From assembly GCA_039028975.1 (NCBI GenBank), contig JBCCHB010000015.1, positions 85,779 through 149,778 on the forward strand: a stretch of 64,000 nt of DNA, read 5' to 3'. Made by a program: the position numbers and the translations under genes. This DNA is from JAHBNG01 sp039028975 (GTDB taxonomy: Bacteria; Chloroflexota; Anaerolineae; Caldilineales; Caldilineaceae). Shown here one piece after another: positions 25,192 through 34,352 of the stretch (positions within the stretch are counted from its first letter, which is position 1; every line of letters begins with the position of its first letter). The notes under the pieces are model-generated. The model worked only from the letters and a program-made list of their open reading frames with translations, was not told the origin of the DNA and did no database searches.

Positions 25192-26463
25192 ATGATATTC
25201 ATGTTAGATTCTGGTTCAAGACGCCAAACCCAATCGATTTCCCTGCCAAGTGAACCCGCTGACTTCGAGTCGGAAGGTGGTAGCCTTTCTGGTTTGGAAA
25301 CGGGGGCGATCTTACGAGAACGCCGCGAAGCGATGGGAGTAGGACTAGACGAAGTCGAAGCAGCCACTCGCATCCGGCAGAAGTACTTGGCGGCTATGGA
25401 ATCAGACGAGTGGCATCTCCTGCCAGGGGAAATTGTAGGCCGAGGATTCTTGCGCAACTATGCCGCCTATTTGGACTTGGAACCAAGTGAGATGCTCGAG
25501 CGGCGACGGGCTGCTTTGGAGCCAAGGCTAGCATCCGCCTTACGCAATACAAGTGCTGGGTCGGCACTCCCCCCTACTCGAGAAGTGAATTACAATCCAA
25601 AAGAGCTTGACCTAAAGGATGAACCAGAAGGTATAGATACTCCTTCGCTCAACTTCCGGCGCATCGTCCCCATTCTTCTTTTGGCATTGTTTGCTTATGT
25701 TTTGTGGCAGGGATTCGATCTGATTCAGGGCGTTGCTTCATCAGTTGCGAATGGCATCCAAACCCGAGTAGCAGAACTTCGGGTTACCCCGGAACCGTCA
25801 GACGCTAGCCAGGGTGGGATCCTCGGAGAAGTTCCTTCTTCGGAGAACGGACTGAGCGATGCGCAATCGCCGGGGGATGAACTTGTCAGCAATAATGGAG
25901 CAGGCTCAAATGGCTCGCCACAAAATTCTTTGGACAATAATAACGAATTGAACGAATCTCCAACGGAAACGGCTACGACGATTCCACCTACGCCACTTCC
26001 TACGGCTGTTCCGCCTACGTTAACTCCTACAGATGTTCCACTTGCGCCGACTCCCACGGCTATTCCACCTACGCCCCTTCCAACAGCAATTCCGCCCACA
26101 CCGCTCCCTACACCAGAACCACCTACACCGGAACCGGTTGTGTCCACTCCTTTCTGTCCAGACAGCCGTTCAATTTTGAGCAGCCCAGGGGAAGGACAAG
26201 TTGTTAGCGGTTTAGTAGAAATCTCTGGGTCTGCTACCCATGAGGCATTCCAATTCTATAAGTTAGAATATGCACCTGGATCAAATGCTAGCGGTGGATG
26301 GGCCTATTTTGACGGGGCAAATTCGCCTGTGACCCAAGGGCGCTTGGGTGCCTTAGATACCCGTTCTTTGGCCAATGGGGTTTATTCGATTCAGCTCGTC
26401 GTTGTTGATCTATCGGCCAATTTCCCCGACCCATGCCGGGTCAATATCACCATTCAAAACTGA
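25192..26463 (+). CDS. rodZ: RodZ-like protein: cytoplasmic HTH, one membrane helix, Pro/Thr-rich outer linker, Ig-like C-terminus
   Basis: RodZ links the cytoskeleton to the cell wall. Residues about 36-105 form the RodZ-type helix-turn-helix (GAILRERREAMGVGLDEVE, then a YLAAMESDEWHLLPG-like segment and GRGFLRNYAAYLDL). A membrane helix follows at about 157-176. The outer part has a Ser/Asn-rich stretch, then Pro-Thr repeats (about 260-320), and a C-terminal domain with VSGLVEISGSA and GVYSIQLVVVD like an Ig/fibronectin fold. This topology fits RodZ/YmfM relatives. MreB is not in the window, so the shape role is inferred. ATG at 25192; a second in-frame ATG is three codons later. Confidence 0.75.
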   Translation: MIFMLDSGSRRQTQSISLPSEPADFESEGGSLSGLETGAILRERREAMGVGLDEVEAATRIRQKYLAAMESDEWHLLPGEIVGRGFLRNYAAYLDLEPSEMLERRRAALEPRLASALRNTSAGSALPPTREVNYNPKELDLKDEPEGIDTPSLNFRRIVPILLLALFAYVLWQGFDLIQGVASSVANGIQTRVAELRVTPEPSDASQGGILGEVPSSENGLSDAQSPGDELVSNNGAGSNGSPQNSLDNNNELNESPTETATTIPPTPLPTAVPPTLTPTDVPLAPTPTAIPPTPLPTAIPPTPLPTPEPPTPEPVVSTPFCPDSRSILSSPGEGQVVSGLVEISGSATHEAFQFYKLEYAPGSNASGGWAYFDGANSPVTQGRLGALDTRSLANGVYSIQLVVVDLSANFPDPCRVNITIQN

Positions 26464-26490
26464 ATTGCCGGTTTGGTCACCAATGGCCCC

Positions 26491-27048
26491 TTATACTGCG
26501 ATCCGCTGCATAATTGCATCCTCAATAGGAACGGCCTCCAACTCCCCTTCTTCATTTTCTACGACTCGGTATACCTGCTCGGCTTTTTCCAACATGATCT
26601 TGCCCTCTAAATGATCAACCTCATGTTGAATTGCACGAGCCAACCAACCATAGGCTTTAAGCCTAAACTTATCCCCGTGCCGATCCTGAGCCTCCACCGT
26701 AATCTGCTTGGAACGCTTGACATCAGCCACCAATCCCGGAATGCTTAAACACCCTTCTTGCCCAACCTCTGCACCTTTTTTCTTGAGAATTTTGGGATTG
26801 ATAAATTCATAAAGCTGCATAGTATTTTCAGGATCCTCTTCATCATCAGGAAATTCTATAATCGTGATTTGCTGGCTGAGACCAATTTGAGGGCCTGCTA
26901 AGCCAATCCCCTTGGCCTCATGGATCGTCTCAAGCATATCATCCAACAATCTGTGTAGTTCAGGCCCAAATTTACGGACACGGTGGGTGGGCTTACGCAA
27001 AATTCCATCTTTTGGGCTACCAATTTTTACCACGTCTAATACTGCCAT
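26491..27048 (-). CDS. def: Peptide deformylase
   Basis: This enzyme removes the N-formyl group from new proteins with a metal-dependent mechanism. The three family motifs are complete: GIGLAGPQIG, EGCLSIPG with the metal-binding Cys, and QHEVDHLEG with the HExxH-type His/Glu. The chosen start is ATG at 27048 (MAVLDVVKIG), preceded by AGAGGGAG. The frame extends 36 codons further to a TTG at 27156, but that extension is not family-like. The resulting 185-residue protein is normal. It is convergent with the RodZ-like gene, only 27 bp apart. A family 1 repeat lies in its 5' flank. Confidence 0.94.
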   Translation of the reverse strand: MAVLDVVKIGSPKDGILRKPTHRVRKFGPELHRLLDDMLETIHEAKGIGLAGPQIGLSQQITIIEFPDDEEDPENTMQLYEFINPKILKKKGAEVGQEGCLSIPGLVADVKRSKQITVEAQDRHGDKFRLKAYGWLARAIQHEVDHLEGKIMLEKAEQVYRVVENEEGELEAVPIEDAIMQRIAV

Positions 27049-27263
27049 TCCCAAATCGCTCCCTCTATGAATTATCGCTATGAACCATATTCCTAGCTCC
27101 AAATTGGGCAGGTTAGCCCCAGTTTTATTAGAAAACAGAAGCTTATCCTCTGGCAAAGTCGCAGAAAATTATTCTTTTGAAAACAACCGGAGCATGGTGG
27201 AAAAGCTTTCCACAGACATAGCGCATCCATACTATTTGATTTAGCATCGTTTGTCAAAACAGA

Positions 27264-27354
27264 TATAGATGGTCAGAAAAGTTCTGTCCTCTCTTCTAAA
27301 ATTCCTCCGAGTAGATTGGCCAGTAGTCAGGACAAGAGCTTTCTGGTGATGTAC
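27264..27354. repeat. Family 1 palindromic element, copy 4
   Basis: The left end reads TATAGATGGTCAGAAAAGTT and the right end AGAGCTTTCTGGTGATGTAC; CTGTCCTC and CAGGACAAG pair inside the ends. The core is ATTCCTCCGAGTAGATTGG. It lies in the 415-bp gap between def and the TP-repeat protein, which otherwise shows no gene. Confidence 0.75.
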
Positions 27355-27463
27355 AGAAATTGTGCCAAGAAATAGCTGGTGAGATAACCGTTACTTTCTC
27401 TTCCAAATGCACGTCATCATTAAAGCCAATAGGCATATGAAGTAACAATTATTGGAGGACTGT

Positions 27464-29836
27464 ATGCAAATTATCAAGAGTGGTTTAGGCAAGAAAAAAG
27501 GAAAACCTATGCTCGCTGCAATCTTTGGAAACAATAGGGAATTTGGTTTTTTAAAACTGAGCTTGGCTTTGGTATTCATTGGTCTACTATTTTACCATTC
27601 GGGTCATTCGTTACAAGCGGCCCATCATTCAAACCCGCTAGCGGCAAACGAGCAACAAACCAGTCCACTACCAACCCCAACTTGGACACCCGGGACAGGT
27701 ACGAATCCACCAACGCCAACTAATACCTCTATACCACCAACCAATACGTCCATACCACCAACTAGCACGCCACTTCCGACCGATACACCTCAACCCACGA
27801 ACACGCCGCTGCCAACCAATACGCCGCTGCCAACCAATACACCATTGCCGACTAATACACCACTACCGACCAATACATTACTTCCCACGAACACGCCGTT
27901 GCCAACCAATACCGCGCTACCAACCAACACCGCGTTACCGACAAATACACCGCCGCCGACCAACACTTCTTTACCAACTGCCACATTGTTGCCGACAAAT
28001 ACTGAATTTCCACCAACACTTACCTCAACGCCTACTTCAACACCTGCGGCGACCGACAGCGCGCCAACAGCTACCAATACATCCATCCCCCTAACTGCAA
28101 CGCTCACAAATACGCCAGTAACGCCAATGGCTACAGTCCCAACGGCTACCTTTACCAGCACCCCAATCCCGCCAACGCTGACCAACACGCCTTTTGTCCC
28201 GACGCCGACGCCTACGTCTACGGCCATTCCGCCTACACCAACATTCACGTCAACATCCACTTCAACCAGCACGCCTTTTGTCCCGACTGTCACGCTGACC
28301 AGTACGCCTATTGCACCGACACCCAACAATACATCCACTGTGCCAACGGCTACGTTCACGAATACACCAATCTCGCTGACGCCCACCGACACGCCCTTTA
28401 TCCCGACTGCAACATTGACTAGTACACCTGTTCTGCCAACGGCGACCAACACGCCTTTTGTGCCAACATCCACGTCGACGAATACACCTATTCCACCTGC
28501 GCCAACAGCTACGTCAACATCCACGCCGACCAACATACCTTTTATCCCGACAGCGACAGCAACAGCAACGCCTTTCGTCCCACCACAGACGCCAATACCG
28601 TTACTACCGACGGCGACGCCTTTCTTGCCTTTGCAGCCAACCTCAACTCCGACTGCAACATGGACAGCTACCTTTACACCAACCCTTACACTGACTCTCA
28701 CACCAACTCTTACATCTACCTTTACACCTACAAGCCAAGCCACGGCAACGTTGACGAGTACAGCTACAATTACTGCTACGGCTACGCTAACCTCAACGAA
28801 TAGACCAACGCCAACGCCAACACTCTATCCCAGTGCGTTACGGTTGGATGGCGAGTGGGTAAGTAAGGTTATCGGTGATCGATTGAGTTCGGTTCTATAT
28901 GCATACGCGAATGGTTGGCTCTATCGTTCAGAAAACGCAGGGGAAAGCTGGCGGTTGCTCACCAATGCGCCTCAGGTTAGGAACTTTGTGATGAATGTTG
29001 AAGAGCCACATATTCTATATAGCACAACCTCTCTTTCTTGTGCGTTGGCCAACCCAAGCGAACCATTGGGGCCTATCTTCAAATCAACTGATGGGGCCAT
29101 CACTTGGGGCGAATTACCTGGCACAGAAAATCTTAAGACCCTATTTTCTTATGCATTTAATTCGGATATTGTCATTGCCACAGATTGCACAGCGTTCTTT
29201 GTCAGTACCGATGGTGGGCAGAGCTGGACTAGGCGCCCAGAACCAGATACGGATTCAGCGTGGAATATCCAGACGCTAGATACAGCGATTCCATTATATG
29301 GTATCGATGAAACTGATGAATCAATATCTGGTGTGGAACTAATTTATGCAAGTGGCTCAACAGAAGCAGGCCAAGCGGTTGTACTCTACACAAAAGACCT
29401 TGGCCGTACCTGGACACCTGTTACGCCGGATGTTTATCCTGTACCCATCGGGCCGAGTGATTTAAAGGTAGATAGGCTGAATCCAGGACAAATCTGGCTT
29501 TTGGATACCCAGGGCCTTTGGGTAAGTGATGATGGTGGCCTTGCCTGGGCATTTACAAACAATGGCCTCGCAGAGCTAATTAATCAAATTAACTCGGAAG
29601 AAGTAGATGACGCATGGGTGCTCAATACCTTACTCACCCATCCATCGGGTCAGCTCTATCTTGGAACAGATCAGGGGATGTACACCAAGTCCACCCAGGG
29701 GACCCGTTGGTTGAAGATTATGGGTACATCGTTCGATTCCAACCCTGTTCTGGAGCTTCTCTTTGTCGAAACCAAGCCCGAGTTGCTTTATGTTTCGACG
29801 GACAATGGTGTTCATCTCGTGCGCCTAGTTGAATAG
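27464..29836 (+). CDS. Secreted Thr/Pro-repeat protein with a C-terminal BNR/sialidase-like propeller domain
   Basis: ATG at 27464 is preceded by GGAGGACTG; the frame also opens at a TTG four codons earlier. An N-terminal hydrophobic segment (about residues 30-45) suggests export. About residues 62-455 are made of PTNTPLPTNTP-type repeats, a probably extended, wall-spanning or glycosylated stalk. The C-terminal 330 residues have repeated Asp-box-like motifs: SENAGESWRLL, STDGGQSWTR, TKDLGRTWTP and SDDGGLAWAF. These are typical of BNR/Vps10-like beta-propellers, though no catalytic residues were identified. TP-rich stalks are common in Chloroflexota exoproteins. It is monocistronic, followed by a large inverted repeat. 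Confidence 0.8.
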   Translation: MQIIKSGLGKKKGKPMLAAIFGNNREFGFLKLSLALVFIGLLFYHSGHSLQAAHHSNPLAANEQQTSPLPTPTWTPGTGTNPPTPTNTSIPPTNTSIPPTSTPLPTDTPQPTNTPLPTNTPLPTNTPLPTNTPLPTNTLLPTNTPLPTNTALPTNTALPTNTPPPTNTSLPTATLLPTNTEFPPTLTSTPTSTPAATDSAPTATNTSIPLTATLTNTPVTPMATVPTATFTSTPIPPTLTNTPFVPTPTPTSTAIPPTPTFTSTSTSTSTPFVPTVTLTSTPIAPTPNNTSTVPTATFTNTPISLTPTDTPFIPTATLTSTPVLPTATNTPFVPTSTSTNTPIPPAPTATSTSTPTNIPFIPTATATATPFVPPQTPIPLLPTATPFLPLQPTSTPTATWTATFTPTLTLTLTPTLTSTFTPTSQATATLTSTATITATATLTSTNRPTPTPTLYPSALRLDGEWVSKVIGDRLSSVLYAYANGWLYRSENAGESWRLLTNAPQVRNFVMNVEEPHILYSTTSLSCALANPSEPLGPIFKSTDGAITWGELPGTENLKTLFSYAFNSDIVIATDCTAFFVSTDGGQSWTRRPEPDTDSAWNIQTLDTAIPLYGIDETDESISGVELIYASGSTEAGQAVVLYTKDLGRTWTPVTPDVYPVPIGPSDLKVDRLNPGQIWLLDTQGLWVSDDGGLAWAFTNNGLAELINQINSEEVDDAWVLNTLLTHPSGQLYLGTDQGMYTKSTQGTRWLKIMGTSFDSNPVLELLFVETKPELLYVSTDNGVHLVRLVE

Positions 29837-29858
29837 CAGCTATGTGAGTAAAATATAC

Positions 29859-29927
29859 TTGGCTCTGTCATAGATGAGAATAATAGAACAGAATTTTAGC
29901 CGGGTGGATTATTCTCATTTATAGCCA
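29859..29927 (+). terminator. Long inverted repeat after the TP-repeat gene, possible bidirectional terminator
   Basis: TTGGCT plus ATAGATGAGAATAAT (29859-29884) pairs with ATTATTCTCATTTATAGCCAA (29908-29928), with one mismatch and a five-base bulge. It starts 22 bp after the stop codon. There is no T-run, so this could equally be a small mobile-element remnant. Confidence 0.5.
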
Positions 29928-29953
29928 AATGCAGGATAGCCTCAAATACAGAG

Positions 29954-30064
29954 CGTATACTTCGCCAGAAAAATCTTGTCCCGACTTTTGACTAATCGAC
30001 TTCTAGAAGTTCCGAGAAGGCATGACATCCCCATCTTCATGAGGACAAGCTTTTTCCAGCGATC
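29954..30064. repeat. Family 1 palindromic element, copy 5 (reverse orientation)
   Basis: The left end reads GTATACTTCGCCAGAAAAAT and the right end GACAAGCTTTTTCCAGCGAT; CTTGTCCCG and GAGGACAAG lie just inside. It sits 65 bp upstream of the oxidase operon promoter. Confidence 0.7.
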
Positions 30065-30128
30065 AACAACAGAACGGTGGAGGACCATACTTCCACCGCT
30101 TTTCATTTCCCCGATTTCCCTATCTCTT

Positions 30129-30157
30129 TTGACACTGCTTGTGATTTTTGGTACAAT
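30129..30157 (+). promoter_or_regulatory. Promoter of the cytochrome oxidase operon
   Basis: TTGACA (30129-30134), a 17-bp spacer and TACAAT (30152-30157) make a near-consensus housekeeping promoter. The start would be about 30164, giving a leader of roughly 44 nt before the first gene at 30208. Confidence 0.82.
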
Positions 30158-30207
30158 CAAAAAAATTCTGAACGAACTCTAAAAACACAGGTGAACGATC
30201 GATTTAG

Positions 30208-30552
30208 ATGGCTCGTAGACTTTTAATGTTTGGGCTTCTTGGTACAACGCTCTTCTGGTTGATTGCAAGCTACCTGCCTAAACATCTAATTTCATTTCCC
30301 ACTCTCTCATTAAGCCCCTTATTGAGTGTTGAGGTACTGCGCATGATAGCGTTGGTACTTTTGTTATCTTTTGCAGCTATTCAGCTTGTCCTCATATGGT
30401 CATCCTATCGTATGCTGGACAGCACAAGGCAGAGTCCTGAGCAGGTTTTGCAGACCCAGAAAATGGGATTAGGTCGAGGTACAGAACTTCTTTGGACGTG
30501 CTTACCACTCGTGGCAACAGTAGCGTTGCTCTTGGTCGTTTTTCTATATTGA
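30208..30552 (+). CDS. Small two- to three-helix membrane protein resembling the membrane part of oxidase subunit II
   Basis: This 114-residue protein has hydrophobic helices at about residues 5-25, 40-65 and 92-114. The segment RGTELLWTCLPLVATVALLL resembles the second helix region of subunit II (compare RLEIAWTSAPMIFVII in the next gene). It has no CuA domain and ends right after the helix. It is the first gene of the oxidase operon, 52 bp before coxB. It may be an accessory or assembly subunit derived from a partial duplication of coxB; that origin is inferred. No known family was recognised with certainty. Confidence 0.6.
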   Translation: MARRLLMFGLLGTTLFWLIASYLPKHLISFPTLSLSPLLSVEVLRMIALVLLLSFAAIQLVLIWSSYRMLDSTRQSPEQVLQTQKMGLGRGTELLWTCLPLVATVALLLVVFLY

Positions 30553-30604
30553 TTCAGTATTTGGTATATATTACACCATTCAACTATCTAGGAGTCCTCT
30601 TCAT

Positions 30605-31402
30605 ATGGAGCAGTCCTCTACAAGTACAAGGCATTTTGTTATAGCTAGTGTGTTGGTTGTCATCTCGACAATTATTTTGAATGCGCTACTACTATGGGCA
30701 TTGCCTCTTCCTAGCCAAGCTAGTGCGCAGGCTGTTAATATTGATAGGCTATTTAATGGTCATGTCTTGCTCATTGCTTTTCTCTTTTCTCTTATTGTTG
30801 TATTCATGATTTATGCGCTCGTTGTCTTTCGTCGACGGGAAGGGGACGAGGGGGATGGCGAACACTTTGAAGGTAATACCCGTCTAGAAATTGCATGGAC
30901 CTCGGCCCCCATGATCTTTGTAATTATTTTTGGAGCGTGGGGTGTCCTCTCGTACTGGAATGTCACTGCTGTCCAAGAAAATGAGTTAGTGGTCAACATC
31001 ACTGGTCAGCAATGGAACTTTGTCTTCGAATATGAAGAGGGGGTCATTGATGGCGAACTGGTGTTACCCGTTAATCGACCGGCGCTTATGAAAATGACCT
31101 CCAACGATGTCATGCACGCTTTCTGGGTACCGGCGTTTCGGGTTAAGCAAGATATCGTACCCGGGCAGATCACGGAAGTTCGATTCACACCTACATTAGA
31201 AGGTGAATATCGCCTGCGCTGTGCCGAGTTGTGCGGACTTTCTCACTATTCCATGCTGGCCAATGTTCGGGTTGTCTCTGAGGATGAGTATGTGGCCTGG
31301 ATTGATGAGAAATTGGGCCAAGAAAGCCCAGCATTGGTTGAGCAGAATACGCTTATAGAAGAAGACAATCAGGTCACTAATGATGTGGTCGCTCTTGATT
31401 AA
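30605..31402 (+). CDS. coxB: Cytochrome c oxidase subunit II (CuA-containing)
   Basis: Subunit II accepts electrons from cytochrome c at the binuclear CuA centre and passes them to heme a. A signal-like first segment and two membrane helices (about residues 10-30 and 53-75, with a third around 95-115) precede the outer cupredoxin domain. The CuA ligands are visible: the His in VMHAFWVPAF and CAELCGLSHYSM with both Cys, the bridging Glu, His and Met. The aromatic patch GQQWNFVFEY is typical. There is no fused C-terminal cytochrome c domain. ATG at 30605 with GGAGTCC upstream. It is co-transcribed with coxA. Confidence 0.95.
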   Translation: MEQSSTSTRHFVIASVLVVISTIILNALLLWALPLPSQASAQAVNIDRLFNGHVLLIAFLFSLIVVFMIYALVVFRRREGDEGDGEHFEGNTRLEIAWTSAPMIFVIIFGAWGVLSYWNVTAVQENELVVNITGQQWNFVFEYEEGVIDGELVLPVNRPALMKMTSNDVMHAFWVPAFRVKQDIVPGQITEVRFTPTLEGEYRLRCAELCGLSHYSMLANVRVVSEDEYVAWIDEKLGQESPALVEQNTLIEEDNQVTNDVVALD

Positions 31403-31457
31403 TTCGGGTCAATTTATACTTTAAGATCAATAGATTAATAGGTAAGGAGAACGCTGT

Positions 31458-33401
31458 ATGGCGCTCATGTCGCTGGGAATAACCCGAGGACTTGTTGGTC
31501 AGGTATTGGGGACCGTCTTGGGGTTTGTAATCATTATGATAGCTCGGGTTTGGATGGGCTATGAAGAGGTGTGGTATGCAGAGGGTGCGTGGGCTTTAGG
31601 CTCCTTCTTTGGTGCGCTCGGTTTTTTGATAGGTGTTGGGGCCTTAAATGGATGGACGGACTGGATGGTTGGTCGCTTCCCGCCGATTGTACACGGCCCA
31701 CCAAAAGGGAAACCAGCTTGGACTCGCTACTTCGGTGTGGACTACAATCATAAGGTGATTGGGGTTCAATATGGTGTAACTTCCCTATTCTTGCTCATGT
31801 TGGGTGGCGGCTTTGCCGTTATTTTTCGTACTGAATTAGCCCGTAGCGGTCTACAATTTTTGGAGCCTGGACTCTACAATACCCTTATCGGTATGCATGG
31901 ATGGACAGCTTTGGCTGCTATTTTGCTGGGTGTTGGTGCCATGGCCAACTATCTGGTTCCCCTGATGGTTGGGGCAGATGATATGGCCTTCCCACGGCTG
32001 AATGCTTTTGCCTTTTGGATCAATATACCGGCTGCAGTTTTGTTGGTAGGCAGCCTCTTCCTTCGCTGGGATGCAGGTTGGACGCTCTATCCACCCCTAA
32101 GCACCATGGGGACGGTTGGATACCAGTTGGCGTTTTATGCCGTTTACCTCATTGGTGTCTCCTCCATTTTGGGTAGTATTAACATTATTGTGACCATGCT
32201 GCTCATGCGCCCTCCAGGGATGAGCCTCTTCCGAATGCCCATCTTCTGTTGGGCCATGTTGGCGACCAGCCTTTTGCAGTTAACGGCTACCCAGGTTATT
32301 GGTCAATCTATGCTTATGCTCTCTGTGGAACGAGCGTTGGGTATGGGCTTCTTTAACCCAGCAAGCGGAGATGCGAGTGGCTTTCCTGGTGGCGATCCGA
32401 TTCTTTTCGAGCACCTCTTCTGGTTTTACTCTCACCCCGCAGTTTACATCTTTGTTCTGCCTGGGTTGGGTATTATCAGTGAAATTCTCCCCGTCTTTGC
32501 TCGCAAGCCTCTCTTTGGTTACCGTTGGATTGCCATGTCCAGTATGGCAATTGCCTTGGTTGGTTTCCTAGTTTGGGGCCACCATATGTTTACCTCTGGC
32601 TTTTCAGAGTACTTGCGCATCCCATTCATGATCTCCACCATGCTTGTGGGTGTGCCAACAGGGGTTAAGTTCTTTAGCTGGTTAGGGACTCTATGGGGCG
32701 GCAAGATTAGCTTTGAGACGCCCATGCTCTTCACGTTGGGGGCCATATCTGTCTTCCTCATCGGTGGTTTGAGCGGCCCAGTATTGGCCACGGTTAGCAC
32801 GGACATGCATCTCCATGACAGTTATTTTGTGGTGGGGCATTTCCATGCCACGATCTTTGGCGGCTTTGTCTTCCCCTTTGTGGCAGCTATCTACTTCTGG
32901 TATCCCAAAATTACAGGTCGGATGTACAATGAGGCGTTGGGAAAGATTCACTTCTATATTATGACGCCAGCCTTTTGGGTAATGAGTATCGGTCAGATGA
33001 CAGTAGGTGTAATGGGGATGCGCCGTCGCATTGCCGATTACGAACAATCTCTTGGTGGCATGGTAAATGACCCAATTGTAGCCACCCAAGATGGCACGCA
33101 GGTTGTGCTGAATGCTGGTCTGGGTGCGGTTGAAGTAGGCCATATCGCCATCACCATTGCTGGGTTTGCCATCGCCTTCTCAATCTTACTCATGGTCTAC
33201 AACCTCTTTAACAGCTTAGACTTGGGTGAAGTCGCTGGAAACAACCCTTGGCGTTCCCGTTCACCAGAATGGCAGATTCCTTCGCCCATTCCCGAGCACA
33301 GTTACCCAGTTCCCATCCAGGTCGTTGGGGAGCCTTATGACTATGGCTTAGCTGGTTCTACTTATGTAATGGTACCATCTCCCGCTGGCGGCGATGATTA
33401 A
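31458..33401 (+). CDS. coxA: Cytochrome c oxidase subunit I, A2-type heme-copper oxidase
   Basis: This is the catalytic subunit with low-spin heme, heme a3 and CuB; it reduces O2 to water and pumps protons. The first heme ligand is in GMHGWTALAA, CuB ligands in FYSHPAVYIFVLPG and GHHMF, and late heme ligands in DSYFVVGHFHATIFGG. The helix VI motif is YSHPAVY rather than the Glu-bearing form (GHPEVY), which marks the A2 subgroup, where Tyr-Ser replaces the proton-channel Glu. It has 647 residues with about twelve or more helices and an N-terminal extension. The start is ATG at 31458 with AAGGAG upstream. Confidence 0.96.
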   Translation: MALMSLGITRGLVGQVLGTVLGFVIIMIARVWMGYEEVWYAEGAWALGSFFGALGFLIGVGALNGWTDWMVGRFPPIVHGPPKGKPAWTRYFGVDYNHKVIGVQYGVTSLFLLMLGGGFAVIFRTELARSGLQFLEPGLYNTLIGMHGWTALAAILLGVGAMANYLVPLMVGADDMAFPRLNAFAFWINIPAAVLLVGSLFLRWDAGWTLYPPLSTMGTVGYQLAFYAVYLIGVSSILGSINIIVTMLLMRPPGMSLFRMPIFCWAMLATSLLQLTATQVIGQSMLMLSVERALGMGFFNPASGDASGFPGGDPILFEHLFWFYSHPAVYIFVLPGLGIISEILPVFARKPLFGYRWIAMSSMAIALVGFLVWGHHMFTSGFSEYLRIPFMISTMLVGVPTGVKFFSWLGTLWGGKISFETPMLFTLGAISVFLIGGLSGPVLATVSTDMHLHDSYFVVGHFHATIFGGFVFPFVAAIYFWYPKITGRMYNEALGKIHFYIMTPAFWVMSIGQMTVGVMGMRRRIADYEQSLGGMVNDPIVATQDGTQVVLNAGLGAVEVGHIAITIAGFAIAFSILLMVYNLFNSLDLGEVAGNNPWRSRSPEWQIPSPIPEHSYPVPIQVVGEPYDYGLAGSTYVMVPSPAGGDD

Positions 33402-33412
33402 GGAGAATTCCC

Positions 33413-33652
33413 ATGAGCGAACATACCTCTGTAGAAGAGAAACGCAAAAGACGCACGAAAGCATATACGATTAGTACAACCGTTTTCATTGTCCTATCTG
33501 TTATTACCGTCGTTGAATATCTTGTGTCACTGATTCCTGGTATAGGTGAAAGTGCCATTATTATGTTTCTAATCGGCCTAGCCAAGGCTTATGCAATTGT
33601 TGTCTATTTCATGCACATTGCCCGACTTTGGTCACCAGAAGGAGCCCATTAG
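33413..33652 (+). CDS. Cytochrome c oxidase subunit IV (prokaryotic type)
   Basis: This 79-residue protein has two hydrophobic helices (about residues 20-40 and 46-66). The second carries AKAYAIVVYFMHI, the conserved Lys...Tyr-Phe-Met-His motif of the prokaryotic subunit IV family. It assists subunit I and CuB assembly rather than catalysis. It lies 9 bp after coxA, with GGAG before its ATG, and its stop is 1 bp before the coxC ATG. Confidence 0.85.
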   Translation: MSEHTSVEEKRKRRTKAYTISTTVFIVLSVITVVEYLVSLIPGIGESAIIMFLIGLAKAYAIVVYFMHIARLWSPEGAH

Positions 33653-33653
33653 T

Positions 33654-34337
33654 ATGAGTGCAGTTGCCGCACATCCAGAACATAGCAATATCGATCATGG
33701 TCATGCCAGTCATGATGATCATACCGGTCATGATGACCACGCTGGCGAACACTTCAATCTACACCATAACCGGGTTGGCTTGTGGATGTTCTTCTTTTCA
33801 GAAGTCTTTCTATTCGGCGGTCTATTGGCTGCTCGATTCTACCTTTGGCGTGGCGATCATGGTGAAGTAGTCCGCCCTGATTTGGGTAACTTCGGTCAGT
33901 TGGTTGGCTTGGCCGTCACGGTCATTCTGTTGATCAGTAGCTGGTCAATTAACATGGCCGAGACTGGTATGGAGCACGATGATCGTCGCACCTTCAATAT
34001 TGGGATGTGGACCACCTTTATTCTGGGTACCCTCTTTCTCTTTGGCGTAATGATCTTCGAGTGGGGTATCTTCCCGTTTATCTACGAAGCACATTTCAAA
34101 CCTTGGGATGGTGCATTTGGGGCCGTTATCTTTGCCATGACGGGGATGCACGCGCTTCATGTGCTGAGTGGGCTGATCTTCATTGCCATTGTCTGGAACA
34201 ATGCCCGAATGGGGCATTACTCCTCTGAAAGCCACTGGGGCGTGGAAGCCTGTGCCATTTACTGGCACTATGTGGATCTGGTTTGGGTCTTCTTCTACCC
34301 AGCCCTTTATCTTATTGGTACGGTCTATCACCACTAA
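33654..34337 (+). CDS. coxC: Cytochrome c oxidase subunit III
   Basis: Subunit III is an integral membrane protein that stabilises proton uptake into subunit I. The chosen start is ATG at 33654, preceded by AGAAGGAG in the end of the previous gene; the frame is open upstream but overlaps subunit IV. The first 40 residues are rich in His and Asp (HDDHTGHDDHAGEH), perhaps metal-binding. Helices follow with GLWMFFFSEVFLFGGLLAAR, MHALHVLSG and the C-terminal IYWHYVDLVWVFFYPALYL typical of CoxC. It has 227 residues and is part of the coxBAC operon. Confidence 0.93.
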   Translation: MSAVAAHPEHSNIDHGHASHDDHTGHDDHAGEHFNLHHNRVGLWMFFFSEVFLFGGLLAARFYLWRGDHGEVVRPDLGNFGQLVGLAVTVILLISSWSINMAETGMEHDDRRTFNIGMWTTFILGTLFLFGVMIFEWGIFPFIYEAHFKPWDGAFGAVIFAMTGMHALHVLSGLIFIAIVWNNARMGHYSSESHWGVEACAIYWHYVDLVWVFFYPALYLIGTVYHH

Positions 34338-34352
34338 AGGCGGTCTAAGCGA

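Noticed and set aside
27790..28743. 317-codon minus-strand frame rich in Val-Gly
   Set aside because: It is the antisense reading of the Thr-Pro-Asn repeat region of the exoprotein gene; the repeat structure removes stops in that frame and no family is visible.
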